NCBI GenBank assembly: GCA_003697135.1 | Contig: RFGC01000047.1 | Span: forward strand, 62,001 to 126,000 | DNA: 64,000 bases | Source: Acidobacteriota bacterium | Lineage (GTDB): Bacteria > Acidobacteriota > Blastocatellia > Pyrinomonadales > Pyrinomonadaceae | Direction: 5' to 3' | Part shown: piece after piece, positions 18,774 through 27,533 of the stretch | How positions within the stretch are numbered: position 1 is the first letter of the stretch | Layout: each line of letters begins with the position of its first letter | Position numbers and translations under genes: made by a program | Notes under the pieces: generated by a model | Databases searched by the model: none | The model's input: the letters and a program-made list of their open reading frames with translations, nothing else | What the model was told of the DNA's origin: nothing

Positions 18774-20716
18774 AAGTCTTTCTCAAAGAAAACAGAGAAT
18801 CGCTGATTTTCTTGTCTCTTATCTTGGTTTGTGTAGCCATTTACGGTCAAACGGTCAATTTTGACTTCATCAACACGGACGATATTTACTATGTCTATGA
18901 AAACACAATGGTTTTGAGCGGTTTGAACTGGAATTCGGTTTATTGGGCATTTACTGCTTTTCACTCGGCAAACTGGCATCCGCTCACATGGATTTCTCAC
19001 CAGATAGATGTTTCTCTTTTTGGACTCAATCCGGGCGCTCATCATGCGACAAATGTTGTCTTTCACATACTAAATAGCTTGCTCGCTTTTGCCGTTTTTA
19101 AAAGACTGACAAATGATTTTTGGAAAAGCGCGTTTGTTGCCGTATTTTTTGCAGTTCATCCAACGCATGTTGAATCGGTTGCATGGGTTTCGGAAAGAAA
19201 AGATGTGCTTTCGACGATGTTTTGGCTACTAACAATGCTTGCCTATGCAAGCTACTGTGAATCAAGGCAAAATTCAGCAAGATTCGATAAAGTCGTAACT
19301 TTGAAATACCTTGCGGTTATTTTTCTTTTTGCTTTGGGCTTGATGTCAAAACCGATGCTTGTTACTTTGCCTTTTGTGCTTCTTTTGTGTGACTACTGGC
19401 CACTCGAAAGGTTGAAAAAGCTCGGAGATTTGCAAGTTTTGATACTTGAAAAACTGCCCATGTTCATTTTAACGGCAGTTTCAAGTTACATTACTTTCAT
19501 TGCGCAAAGAGCAGGCGGTGCTGTCGAAGGTCTTGAATCTCTGCCGCTTGACGTTCGACTCATAAATGCTGTTATCTCCTACACTACTTATGTCGTGATG
19601 ATGTTTTATCCCGTAAATTTGGGACTTCAGTATCCGTATAGAAGAGTTTTGAACGTAGAAATTTTCATCGCTTCGTTGATTTTTCTAATCATTATATCCG
19701 CCTTTTGTTTATGGCAATGGAGAAAGCGCAAGTATCTAATTGTAGGTTGGTTGTGGTTTTTGGGAACGTTGGTGCCTGTCATCGGCATAGTGCAAGTCGG
19801 AGCGCAAGCGATGGCTGATCGCTACACATATATTCCATATTTCGGCTTGTTTATAGCATTGGTCTGGGGAGTAGGAGAATTGGCTGAGAGACTCAACTTG
19901 CAAAGAATTGCGGTTATCGTTGGGTTTCTTGCAACGATAGCTTTAAGTATTTTGGCATACAAACAAACTTCATATTGGCGAAATAGCGAAACTCTTTATC
20001 GCTATTCGCTTTCAGTGGTCGGTGAAAGTTTCCTTATAGCATATAACTTCTGTCTTGTTTTAATGAGGCAAGATAGACTCGAAGAAGCCGAAGAGTTCTG
20101 TCAAAAAGCGGCAATCTGGAACAGAGAATACCCCAGTGCTTATAATGCTCTCGGTATTATCAAGATGATAAAACAAGATTATGAAGCGGCAGTTAATTAT
20201 TTCTCTATGGCTCTCAGCCTGAGTCCTACAGACCCTTTGACGCGCCTAAATTATGCTCGATCGCTGGAAAAAGTAGGACGAGAAGATGAGGCAGAAAAAC
20301 AAATGCAGATAACAGAGGAAATTCTGAAAGCCGATGCGAATAATCTGGATATAGTCGTTTTTCTAAAAGCTTGTAGGGAATTGGCCAGTGAATACATGAA
20401 GAAAAATAAGCCAGACAAAGTTCTAAAGGTCTATGAAATAGCTCTAAGTCGTTTACCTGAAGACCTAGAAATAAGAGCAAATTATGCGCTAACGATGGCT
20501 GAAAATAATCAACACGAAGAGGCTAGAAAACAAATCGAAGAAGTTATACAAAAAGCTCCTAACAATCCCAAGTTCTATAACTTTTACGGTGCGATTTTGG
20601 CTAAACAAAATTTGCGCGAAGAGGCTATAAAACAGTTTGAGAAAGCTTTAGAACTAGACCCGAATTATGAAACGGCAAAGAAAAATATAGAGGAGTTAAG
20701 AGGTAAACAGCAATGA
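18770..20716 (+). CDS. TMTC-like membrane O-glycosyltransferase with C-terminal TPRs
   Basis: This 648-residue protein has about ten membrane segments in residues 1-410, then TPR repeats (about 415-645), for example [20 protein letters not shown]. The first loop carries INTDDIYYV, the acidic pair expected of GT-C enzymes. [19 protein letters not shown] matches the signature of eukaryotic TMTC O-mannosyltransferases and their bacterial relatives. These enzymes use polyprenyl-phosphate sugars to glycosylate proteins on the outer side of the membrane. It overlaps both neighbours by 4 bases (ATGA), so the GT2, this gene and the amidase form a coupled unit. Confidence 0.82.
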   Translation: MKVFLKENRESLIFLSLILVCVAIYGQTVNFDFINTDDIYYVYENTMVLSGLNWNSVYWAFTAFHSANWHPLTWISHQIDVSLFGLNPGAHHATNVVFHILNSLLAFAVFKRLTNDFWKSAFVAVFFAVHPTHVESVAWVSERKDVLSTMFWLLTMLAYASYCESRQNSARFDKVVTLKYLAVIFLFALGLMSKPMLVTLPFVLLLCDYWPLERLKKLGDLQVLILEKLPMFILTAVSSYITFIAQRAGGAVEGLESLPLDVRLINAVISYTTYVVMMFYPVNLGLQYPYRRVLNVEIFIASLIFLIIISAFCLWQWRKRKYLIVGWLWFLGTLVPVIGIVQVGAQAMADRYTYIPYFGLFIALVWGVGELAERLNLQRIAVIVGFLATIALSILAYKQTSYWRNSETLYRYSLSVVGESFLIAYNFCLVLMRQDRLEEAEEFCQKAAIWNREYPSAYNALGIIKMIKQDYEAAVNYFSMALSLSPTDPLTRLNYARSLEKVGREDEAEKQMQITEEILKADANNLDIVVFLKACRELASEYMKKNKPDKVLKVYEIALSRLPEDLEIRANYALTMAENNQHEEARKQIEEVIQKAPNNPKFYNFYGAILAKQNLREEAIKQFEKALELDPNYETAKKNIEELRGKQQ

Positions 20717-22293
20717 GAAGGCGAGATTTTTTGAAATTTTCTGTTTCTTCGGTATCTGCGGCTTTTTTCATCAAAAATATCGGTGGTGCGGAAATGAAAT
20801 CAGAAGACTTTATTCTGGAAGAAGCTACGATAGCTGATTTACAACAAGCGATGGCTTCAGGCAAACTGACTGCTGTTGACTTGACCAAAGCTTATATCGA
20901 AAGAATCAACAAACTCGATCAGCAGTTAAAATCGGTAGTTGAAATAAATCCAGATGCTTTATCTATAGCTGAAGCCCTCGACAAGGAGAGAAAAAACGGC
21001 AAGGTGCGTTCTGTTTTGCATGGAATACCGATTTTGCTTAAGGACAATATAGATACTGCCGACAAGATGAAGACAACAGCGGGAAGCTTGGCTTTGATGG
21101 ACGCTCCAACACCTAAGCAAGATGCCTTTCTCGTGCAGAAACTAAGAGAAGCTGGAGCTGTGATTTTAGGGAAAACAAATCTTTCGGAGTGGGCAAATTT
21201 CCGTTCGGAAAACTCTTCGAGTGGCTGGTCGGCTCGTGGCGGACAAACGCGCAACCCTTACATTCTTGACAGAAATCCTTGCGGTTCGAGTTCGGGTTCT
21301 GCCGTAAGTGTTTCGGCAAATCTCTGCGCCGCTTCGATTGGAACTGAAACCGATGGCTCAATCGTTTGTCCTTCTTCGGTCAACGGAATTGTTGGTTTGA
21401 AGCCCACAATCGGGCTTGTTTCTAGAAGCGGAGTTATACCGATTGCACACAGCCAAGACACGGCTGGGCCGATGACGCGCACTGTCGCTGATGCGGCGAT
21501 TCTTCTGAGTTTCATCGCTGGCTACGATGAAAAAGATTCCGTAACGTCGCAAGCAAAAAAGCACGCACAAGATTACACGAAGTTTCTCAAAAAAGATGGT
21601 TTGAAAGGCAAGAAAATCGGCATCGCAAGACAATACTTCGGACGCAATGAGCAAGTAGATAAACTAATGGAAGAACAAATCCAAATCCTCAAGCAAAATG
21701 GGGCTGAAGTTGTTGACGTAACATTTCCCGGATTCGGGAAATTCGGCGATGCAGAATATGAAGTTCTTTTGTATGAATTCAAAACCGATATAGCAAAATA
21801 TCTCACTGAAAGAAATGCCAAATACAAGACCTTAGCGGATTTGATAAAGTTCAATGAAGAAAATGCCGACAAGGAAATGCCGTATTTCGGACAGGACATA
21901 TTCTTGAAGTCGCAATCTAAAGGTTCGCTCGAAGATAGAGCTTATCGGCTGGCACTTTTGCAAAGCAAAATAATGACGCAAGACAAAGGAATAGATGCAG
22001 TCGTAGAACAGTTCAAAGTTGATGCAATTGCCGCACCGTCAAATGCTCCAGTGTGGATGATTGATTTGGTAAATGGTGATAGCCCGACAAATTATGTTTC
22101 CAGTTCTTCTATACCCGCAATTGCAGGTTATCCGAACATAACGGTTCCTGCGGGGTTCATCAAGGAATTGCCGATTGGGATTTCATTTTTCGGTCCTGCT
22201 TTCAGCGAGCCAACTTTAATCGAAATCGCATACGCTTTCGAGCAGGCGACAAAGGCTCGACGTAAGCCAAAATTCTTGCCGACTTATCTTTGA
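20713..22293 (+). CDS. Exported amidase (amidase signature family)
   Basis: This 526-residue protein has a Tat-type leader, [18 protein letters not shown]. The amidase-signature Ser-cisSer-Lys triad is supported by ILLKDNIDTADKMKTTAGS (Lys), by the Gly/Ser-rich CGSSSGSAVSVSA, and by IGTETDGSIVCPSSVNGIVG, where the nucleophilic Ser region lies. Family members hydrolyse amides in varied substrates, including aryl amides, fatty amides and peptide amides; this sequence does not narrow it. It is encoded 4 bp inside the end of the TMTC-like gene, so it may be exported and act on, or be glycosylated by, the neighbouring system. Confidence 0.9.
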   Translation: MRRRDFLKFSVSSVSAAFFIKNIGGAEMKSEDFILEEATIADLQQAMASGKLTAVDLTKAYIERINKLDQQLKSVVEINPDALSIAEALDKERKNGKVRSVLHGIPILLKDNIDTADKMKTTAGSLALMDAPTPKQDAFLVQKLREAGAVILGKTNLSEWANFRSENSSSGWSARGGQTRNPYILDRNPCGSSSGSAVSVSANLCAASIGTETDGSIVCPSSVNGIVGLKPTIGLVSRSGVIPIAHSQDTAGPMTRTVADAAILLSFIAGYDEKDSVTSQAKKHAQDYTKFLKKDGLKGKKIGIARQYFGRNEQVDKLMEEQIQILKQNGAEVVDVTFPGFGKFGDAEYEVLLYEFKTDIAKYLTERNAKYKTLADLIKFNEENADKEMPYFGQDIFLKSQSKGSLEDRAYRLALLQSKIMTQDKGIDAVVEQFKVDAIAAPSNAPVWMIDLVNGDSPTNYVSSSSIPAIAGYPNITVPAGFIKELPIGISFFGPAFSEPTLIEIAYAFEQATKARRKPKFLPTYL

Positions 22294-22318
22294 TTTGTCG
22301 GTTGGTTTTCGGTTACTT

Positions 22319-22334
22319 AAGGCAAAGCCTTTTC
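22319..22334 (+). terminator. Possible weak terminator between convergent genes
   Basis: AAGGC-AAA-GCCTT is followed by TTC, with outer ACTT/AAGT complementarity. It lies 26 bp after the amidase stop and before the convergent 121-residue gene. The stem is short, so this is tentative. Confidence 0.35.
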
Positions 22335-22376
22335 AAGTTCTGAAACCACTAGATTCCCGAAAGGAAAAGCATGAAT

Positions 22377-22742
22377 TTATCTGATGCCGATCATCAAGCG
22401 GATCGAGCGATCATGAATCTTCTTTTCAGGGCTTGCTTGCCATTGCCTAAACGATTTTAGTTCTTCTTCACTTAACGGAGAGTTTCCCATTACAGCAGTT
22501 TGAGTAGCGTGAAATGCTCGATTTGTCAAAGCCACATGAGATAGGTTAAAGGTTAGTTTTTCTGGATACTTCGATATGGCTTCATCAGCGGATTCGACAT
22601 CGGGAAAAAGTTCGTTGTAAGCCGCTAAATGCCAGATTTTTTCTCCGCTTGGAGCGTCTTCAACTTCTAAGATTCTCAAAAGCCCGTATCCGCTTTCAAG
22701 TTGAAATATCAAAAAATCACCTGCTTTGTAGTTTTGTGACAT
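22377..22742 (-). CDS. Unrecognised 121-residue soluble protein
   Basis: I do not recognise this protein. It has no signal peptide or membrane segment. It starts SQNYKAGDFLIFQLESGYGLLRILEVED, a compact beta-rich beginning faintly reminiscent of Imm26-like proteins (GDxxxxxLxxGxYGxxRVL), and ends in an Arg-rich SIRLMIGIR. That resemblance is too weak to name it. It lies 34 bp after the secreted 330-residue gene on the same strand, separated only by an imperfect 23-bp tandem duplication, so the two may be co-transcribed. Confidence 0.6.
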   Translation of the reverse strand: MSQNYKAGDFLIFQLESGYGLLRILEVEDAPSGEKIWHLAAYNELFPDVESADEAISKYPEKLTFNLSHVALTNRAFHATQTAVMGNSPLSEEELKSFRQWQASPEKKIHDRSIRLMIGIR

Positions 22743-22749
22743 ATTAAAT

Positions 22750-22795
22750 TTCGTTGGTAAATCAAGGTCTTTTTCGTTAGTAAATCAAAGTCTTC
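22750..22795 (-). repeat. Imperfect 23-bp tandem duplication over a stop codon
   Basis: Bases 22750-22772 and 22773-22795 are the same 23-bp unit (TTCGTTgGTAAATCAAgGTC and following) with three mismatches. The second copy contains the last codons and stop of the 330-residue secreted-protein gene; the first lies just past it, ahead of the next start. Confidence 0.75.
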
Positions 22796-23769
22796 AAATC
22801 GTCTTTGAGAACCTCAAGATTAAGGGAAACCAAGCTTTCATTTCTTGAGATTTTAACGTCGTTAATCATTTTGGCATAAACTTTTTTGTCTTTGCCTGAG
22901 AGTCCGCCTAAGAAACTACCTGCGAGCATTCGCAGAGTGTCAAGCATCTCTTCAAGCGCTTGAGCATTGTCGGGGCTTTTAGTCTTCGCATTTACAGATA
23001 TTTGAATGCCTTTTTCGGTTGAATCAATCCAGCCGAAAAGATGCTGGATGGAAGAAAGGGTTTTTTCAATCTCTTCATCGCCCAAGTTTTGGAGAATTGG
23101 CAAGTCAGATGGAATTTCAGCTCCGAAACGAATTATGGCGTTCGGTTTTTGATTTAGCAAGCTTGCAATCTCAGCCTTGAGTTTTGGGGTTGATGTTAAA
23201 GCTTCTCTGACCGCTTTTACGGAACCAAAGGCTATAGTTTTCTTTTCCAAAGCACAAACGGCTATTTCCGTAGGCAGATTGTTGCCTAAAGTGCCAAGGA
23301 GTTTTGCTACGGCATTGCCGTTTTTATTATCTTGCTTTAACTCTTTTGTGGAAAATACGTAAACGGTAGTGCCGTTTATCTTTTCTTCGCGATGAGTTTT
23401 GGCCAAAAGTTTAGCATTTGCGATTAAATCTTGAGAGTCTTGTTTGCCTCTTGCTAAAACTAAAGCATCTAAGTTCATTTTATTTCCGTTAGATTCGCTT
23501 TTCAGGCCGATGGCTATTTCGTCGAATTGTCTAAGGTCTATGCCTGTTTTGACTTTTATTTTGTCAATCTCTGCGTTGATTTCGGCAAGCTTCTTTGGAT
23601 CGCTAGCTAAAACTTGTGGTATAGCTTCGTTGAAAAGTCGGCTTGAATCAATCGCTATAATGCCGTCTGGATTTGGTAGTAGCTCAACAAGATTTGTTTG
23701 CGCATTTGCTTTGTTGAGAGTTAAAACACTGAAGAATAGAGCCAGAAAGAATATCTTGAAAATTCTCAT
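22777..23769 (-). CDS. Exported protein of unknown function
   Basis: This 330-residue protein has a clear signal peptide (MRIFKIFFLALFFSVLTL, ending ANAQ). The mature part has a repeated theme of amphipathic helices and short strands: LLPNPDGIIAIDSSRLFNEA, FDEIAIGLKSE, DALVLARGK, VYVFSTKEL, and AVREALTSTPKLKAEIASLL. The style resembles acidobacterial periplasmic proteins that start by stating a value and then compare conditions, but I know no named family. No catalytic motif and no Cys-pair or metal-site pattern stands out. It is the first gene of a possible unit with the 121-residue protein. Confidence 0.7.
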   Translation of the reverse strand: MRIFKIFFLALFFSVLTLNKANAQTNLVELLPNPDGIIAIDSSRLFNEAIPQVLASDPKKLAEINAEIDKIKVKTGIDLRQFDEIAIGLKSESNGNKMNLDALVLARGKQDSQDLIANAKLLAKTHREEKINGTTVYVFSTKELKQDNKNGNAVAKLLGTLGNNLPTEIAVCALEKKTIAFGSVKAVREALTSTPKLKAEIASLLNQKPNAIIRFGAEIPSDLPILQNLGDEEIEKTLSSIQHLFGWIDSTEKGIQISVNAKTKSPDNAQALEEMLDTLRMLAGSFLGGLSGKDKKVYAKMINDVKISRNESLVSLNLEVLKDDLKTLIY

Positions 23770-23841
23770 TTTCCAAAAACTCCTTTTGAAAAATTTTCCA
23801 AAGAGCTAAGAAGATGCATTCTCAAAAATAGTTTGCCTTAG

Positions 23842-24384
23842 CTATTTCAAAACCTCAAACTCAAAATAAATTTCCTTTCCTCGAAAAATAAAACTCAAGT
23901 AGTGTTCCCAAAACTTTCTTGTAAATCGAAATGCTGGTATTTTCTGGTCGAGATTTATCAAAAACTCTATGCCTAAAATTCTCCAGAGATTCAGGAGCGA
24001 AACATAGGTTTTGATAGGCTTTAGGCGAACATCGGTGTAAAAGTCGAAAACTCTTTTCTCTGTGAATATGTTGAACGAGTAAGAATTGAAATGGTTGCGA
24101 TGTGTTGGATCGGTTGCCCAATCAGGATTTGTGTAGTGTGGCGTTACGATTTTTATTCTTGCCCCGGGTTTGGCAATGCGGTAAAGCTCAGTAACGAATG
24201 CCATTACATCTGGAACATGCTCGATGACATGGCGCGAGATAATCAGATCGAATTCGTTATCTGGAAACGGATAAGGGATTTTTCCTAAATCGTGGATGAC
24301 ATCAGCCGCAGTGCGCGGATTATTGTCTAGTCCGATTGCTCCTTCGTATTTGTTAGTGCCACAACCTACATCTAGAATTTTCAT
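23842..24384 (-). CDS. Class I SAM-dependent methyltransferase
   Basis: From ATG 24384 the protein is about 180 residues and begins directly with MKILDVGCGTNKYEGAIGLD, the SAM-binding motif I (DVGCG) and the acidic end of strand 2. DLIISRHVIEHVPDVMAFV is the typical motif of small-molecule or glycan methyltransferases. A longer reading from a TTG at 24432 has no support. The family methylates O, N or C atoms of diverse acceptors; the acceptor is unknown. The C-terminal basic/aromatic end (LSFIFRGKEIYFEFEVLK) resembles methyltransferases from polysaccharide loci. Confidence 0.85.
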   Translation of the reverse strand: MKILDVGCGTNKYEGAIGLDNNPRTAADVIHDLGKIPYPFPDNEFDLIISRHVIEHVPDVMAFVTELYRIAKPGARIKIVTPHYTNPDWATDPTHRNHFNSYSFNIFTEKRVFDFYTDVRLKPIKTYVSLLNLWRILGIEFLINLDQKIPAFRFTRKFWEHYLSFIFRGKEIYFEFEVLK

Positions 24385-24458
24385 CTTTTGAAAGTTAGAT
24401 TTTACAGGAAATTGAATCGCAAAGGGAATCAATGCAAATCCGAGCGTTTCTTAAGCTC

Positions 24459-24740
24459 TCAAGATTTATCGGCGATTTCAGTAACGCCACATCTTGGACA
24501 AACCAAAACTTTTCTTGAGCTATCGGCCCACTTTGCTAGAGCTTTGCTTGAAAGCTCAGGCATTTTGCTTTCGGCTTCGCCTTCGCTCATCAGACGGGAA
24601 AGAGTATTGCTTTTGCCTGAAGTCTTAGAAGATTCGTCTTTCAGTTTCTCCTCGCAGCGCTTACAAATCCAGCCAAAACCTTCGTTGTAAAAGTCTTTAA
24701 GCTCTATTTTCATCATAAGCAGAAGGCAGGGAAGGATCAT
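24459..24740 (-). CDS. Small protein with two CxxC zinc knuckles
   Basis: This 93-residue protein has CKRC at 26-29 and CPRC at 80-83, separated by a charged linker of about 50 residues. That spacing suits one four-Cys zinc site built from both ends. No family is recognised; it could bind nucleic acid or a protein partner. The ATG at 24740 has AAGGA seven bases upstream, but that gives a hydrophobic start (MILPCLLL). Two ATGs at 24716/24713 would give a cleaner cytosolic start but have no ribosome site. The initiation region lies in a 9-bp hairpin (24727-24757). Confidence 0.65.
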   Translation of the reverse strand: MILPCLLLMMKIELKDFYNEGFGWICKRCEEKLKDESSKTSGKSNTLSRLMSEGEAESKMPELSSKALAKWADSSRKVLVCPRCGVTEIADKS

Positions 24741-24757
24741 AGCAACTTCCTTCCCTG
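24727..24757 (-). promoter_or_regulatory. Hairpin masking the ribosome site and enclosing the start codon of the zinc-knuckle gene
   Basis: On the minus strand CAGGGAAGG (24757-24749) and CCTTCCCTG (24735-24727) form a perfect 9-bp stem around a 13-base loop. The 5' arm contains most of the AAGGA ribosome site, and the ATG at 24740 lies in the loop. In mRNA this would block initiation until opened. No U-run follows, so it is a poor terminator for the upstream htrA gene. Confidence 0.55.
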
Positions 24758-24772
24758 ATTCTCTTGAGTTAC

Positions 24773-25960
24773 TTAGAATCTTCTTCTGATTGGGGTTCTG
24801 CTCGGTAGCGTTGTTAGCTTCATTGGAACAGTCAGTATTTTGCCATTACGATAAACTTCAACCTGCACAGAGTCGCCGACTTGTTTTTTATCAAGGAAGC
24901 GATAGAGATCATCGAGATTATTCATTTTCTGGCCATCAATCGAAATGATTATATCGCCGAGAAAACCTTCTGGAGTGACTCCACGAAGTCCAGCTAGATC
25001 AGCAGAACCGCCTGGTAAAACTTGAAGGATTACCAAGCCTGAATCAACAGGCAATCTGTAACCTCTTTGAATTAGTTCTTCGACACTACGCAAAAGCGCG
25101 CCTAGTTTCGGACGTTTGACTTCTCCAAACTGGATTAACTGCGGAACAACCCTTTTTGCAATGTTTACAGGAATTGCAAAGCCGATGCCAACCGAGCCAC
25201 CTGCTGGCGACAGAATTTGAGAATTTATGCCTATCATTCGGCCATATTTGTCGAGTAAGGGACCGCCGGAATTGCCGGGATTTATCGAGGCATCTGTTTG
25301 AATTGCCGCGTCTATCAAACGCCCGTTTCTCGCACGAATAGGTCTTTGTAGTGCCGAGATAACACCTGTCGTCAAAGTTCTGTCTAATCCAAACGGATTG
25401 CCGATAGCCAAAACCTTTTGCCCGACTACTAGCTTATCGGAATTACCGAATTCAACAACCGTTAGTTCAGAAGGCGGAGCATCAATTTTTATAACGGCCA
25501 GGTCTGTGTCGGGATCGCCACCTACGACAGTTGCTGGATAAACTTTATCTCCACCAAAACTAACCGTGAGTTTAGAAGCACCTTCGATAACATGATAGTT
25601 TGTTAAGATATGACCTTGTTTATCAATCACCGAACCCGATCCGCTCCCGCTTTCTTCTTCAAACTCTCGGCCAAAGAAATCTTCAAATCGTGCGCTTGTT
25701 TTTATCGAGACCACGCCTGGTGCTACTGCTCGATAAACCTCTATGCTGTTTTGCTCATCGCTAACTTTCGACGGATCGGAAACGCCGGGTATAGGAGTTT
25801 CCGGATTGGCTTCCGCAAAGGCGATTTGATTGCTCTCGTTGGGTTTGCCTTCTGGATTGTTTAGATTCATCAAACAAGATGTAATGCTGAAAGTTACAAA
25901 AGAAGAAAAAGCAGCTATCAGCAGAATTTGCTTTACCGACAATTGATAAGCTTTCGACAT
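24773..25960 (-). CDS. htrA: HtrA/DegP-family periplasmic serine protease with PDZ domain
   Basis: This 395-residue protein has an N-terminal membrane anchor or signal (about 10-30) and a trypsin-like domain. The triad is visible as His in TNYHVIEGA, Asp in DPDTDLAVIKI and Ser in INPGNSGGPLLD. One C-terminal PDZ domain follows, with DSGLVILQVLPGGSADLAGL and GDIIISIDGQKMNNLDDLY. These proteases degrade or refold damaged envelope proteins. A single PDZ domain places it with the DegS/HhoB-like or short HtrA group. GAGGG lies before the ATG and a sigma70-like promoter lies upstream. Confidence 0.93.
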   Translation of the reverse strand: MSKAYQLSVKQILLIAAFSSFVTFSITSCLMNLNNPEGKPNESNQIAFAEANPETPIPGVSDPSKVSDEQNSIEVYRAVAPGVVSIKTSARFEDFFGREFEEESGSGSGSVIDKQGHILTNYHVIEGASKLTVSFGGDKVYPATVVGGDPDTDLAVIKIDAPPSELTVVEFGNSDKLVVGQKVLAIGNPFGLDRTLTTGVISALQRPIRARNGRLIDAAIQTDASINPGNSGGPLLDKYGRMIGINSQILSPAGGSVGIGFAIPVNIAKRVVPQLIQFGEVKRPKLGALLRSVEELIQRGYRLPVDSGLVILQVLPGGSADLAGLRGVTPEGFLGDIIISIDGQKMNNLDDLYRFLDKKQVGDSVQVEVYRNGKILTVPMKLTTLPSRTPIRRRF

Positions 25961-25992
25961 AGTTTCCCTCTACGAGTTGAGATTCAAGCAAA

Positions 25993-26022
25993 ATTATCAA
26001 ATTTCTTCGATGAGATTTCCAA
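25993..26022 (-). promoter_or_regulatory. Sigma70-like promoter of htrA
   Basis: On the minus strand TTGGAA (26022-26017) and GATAAT (25998-25993) are 18 bases apart, and the -10 ends 32 bases before the htrA ATG. The match is fair in both boxes, and no heat-shock-type element is obvious. Confidence 0.5.
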
Positions 26023-26076
26023 ACTGCTTAGTTGTGTTTTACCTTGCTAGGTAAGGAAACTTTTCATCGAAAAACA

Positions 26077-26105
26077 AAAGCCAAACCTACCTGAGGTTTG
26101 GCTTT
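26077..26105 (-). terminator. Intrinsic terminator of the 26.1-27.4 kb gene
   Basis: A perfect 12-bp inverted repeat, AAAGCCAAACCT / AGGTTTGGCTTT, has a 5-base loop. On the minus strand it follows the stop by about 20 bp and is followed by TTTTGTTTTTC. It separates this gene from the htrA promoter. Confidence 0.88.
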
Positions 26106-26126
26106 CTGAAATCTTTTCGATTTGTT

Positions 26127-27368
26127 TTAGCTTACTTTTTTCTTACTCTTTGCTTTGGTCTTTGTGGGAGCATGTTTATTTGTGAGTTTTGTTTTCGCAT
26201 CATCAAACGCCGGAGTTTCTGCAGTGGCAAGAGATGCTTGTTTGAGTTGCGTTGCTTCTACAACGTTACCACCAACTGTTTTGACATTTGTCGTATCCGT
26301 TTGAGTCTCAAATATAGGATTCACGGGGCTCGTAGGATCGGGCATCGGCTTGCTAACCAGTGAAGAAATATATTGATCTACTCCGTCTTTCTTCCCGTCA
26401 AACCGCACGCTGTATAGGATTTTGATAGTTTCGTAAAGTGCCTCTTGGTAAGGCTTGTCGTTAGCAGCAGCAGCTCTGGCTCTGGCGTAAGCGTCTATCA
26501 TTCTTTCTGCATAACCTTTTTGCAAAGCTAAGATTTCTTTAGCCTTTTCTATAAGCTGTTTCTTTGTTTCTTCGTTTGTTTCTTCCTGAGCTTTTTTGGC
26601 GGTTTCGGTTCTTTCATCGTCGAGACGATTATACTCTTCCTTGTAGTAGTCGCCGATGGCTTGATAAATATCAGGGCGCTTCTTTACGTTGGAGTTGTAC
26701 TGAATCGCCTTGTAAAAGAACGGTAGCGCTTCTTTCTTTTTACCTAGTTGATGGTAAAGCGCGTAGCCAGCAGTGTAGTTCATCCATGCAAGGGCGTTGG
26801 TTCTTCCATCGGGAAACTCTTTGGTTTTGTAAATGAATCCCCAGAGGCCATAGTCCTTTGATGGAGCATTTGCTTCGAGTTTTTCGATTGCTTGTTTTGC
26901 GTATTCTAAGGTTTCGTTGGCATATTTCTTATTGCCCAGGAGTGCTTGATCAAGACCCACGGAAGCTAGCGTAAGCATCACATCTAAAGCACTTGCAAAG
27001 TTCGGCTCTATCGTCAAAATATCTTTGCCACTTGCAAAGGCTTGATCTACCTTTACGTTTTTTGAATCCTTGACTGCATCATTAAACTTTTCGATAGCGT
27101 TTCCCAGGTTATATCTTTTTTCCATGTCAGGGAGCCGTTTTTTGACAAACTGTATAGGCTCTTTGTAGGCTTCTTCAGAAGCACACTGTTCAACAAGCTT
27201 TTTGCCTGAATCAATTGCTAGCTTCAATTTGGCTAGATCAGTGCTTCTGTAATTTGGCACAAAGTCTTCGTTGTAAAGCTTGTCGCACGGATTCTCCTGC
27301 GCTATTATAGCGGAAAAACCGAGCATTAACGTCGAGCAGAAAATTATGAATTTTGTTTTGTTTTTCAT
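26127..27368 (-). CDS. Exported helical-repeat (TPR-like) protein
   Basis: About 413 residues with a signal peptide (hydrophobic 6-22, ending AIIAQ). The rest is rich in TPR-like helices: MNYTAGYALYHQLGKKKEALPFFYKAIQYN is the clearest unit, with less regular helices on both sides. A long charged coiled-coil-like segment contains TAKKAQEETNEETKKQLIEKA. It ends in a Lys-rich KTKAKSKKKVS tail. GGAGG lies 6 bases before the ATG at 27368. It is monocistronic, with a strong terminator. It is probably a periplasmic scaffold; no enzyme motif is seen. Confidence 0.75.
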   Translation of the reverse strand: MKNKTKFIIFCSTLMLGFSAIIAQENPCDKLYNEDFVPNYRSTDLAKLKLAIDSGKKLVEQCASEEAYKEPIQFVKKRLPDMEKRYNLGNAIEKFNDAVKDSKNVKVDQAFASGKDILTIEPNFASALDVMLTLASVGLDQALLGNKKYANETLEYAKQAIEKLEANAPSKDYGLWGFIYKTKEFPDGRTNALAWMNYTAGYALYHQLGKKKEALPFFYKAIQYNSNVKKRPDIYQAIGDYYKEEYNRLDDERTETAKKAQEETNEETKKQLIEKAKEILALQKGYAERMIDAYARARAAAANDKPYQEALYETIKILYSVRFDGKKDGVDQYISSLVSKPMPDPTSPVNPIFETQTDTTNVKTVGGNVVEATQLKQASLATAETPAFDDAKTKLTNKHAPTKTKAKSKKKVS

Positions 27369-27533
27369 CAACAACCTCCAACAATTACGAATTTATTGCG
27401 CATCGCATAAGATGTGATTTTCAAAACGACCGTTGCTACATTTTCAAACCTAACGAGTGCAGAAAAAATAATCACGCAACTCGAATCCGACTGTCAAGTT
27501 TATCAGTGCTATTTACAGCCAAAATTGAAAAAT

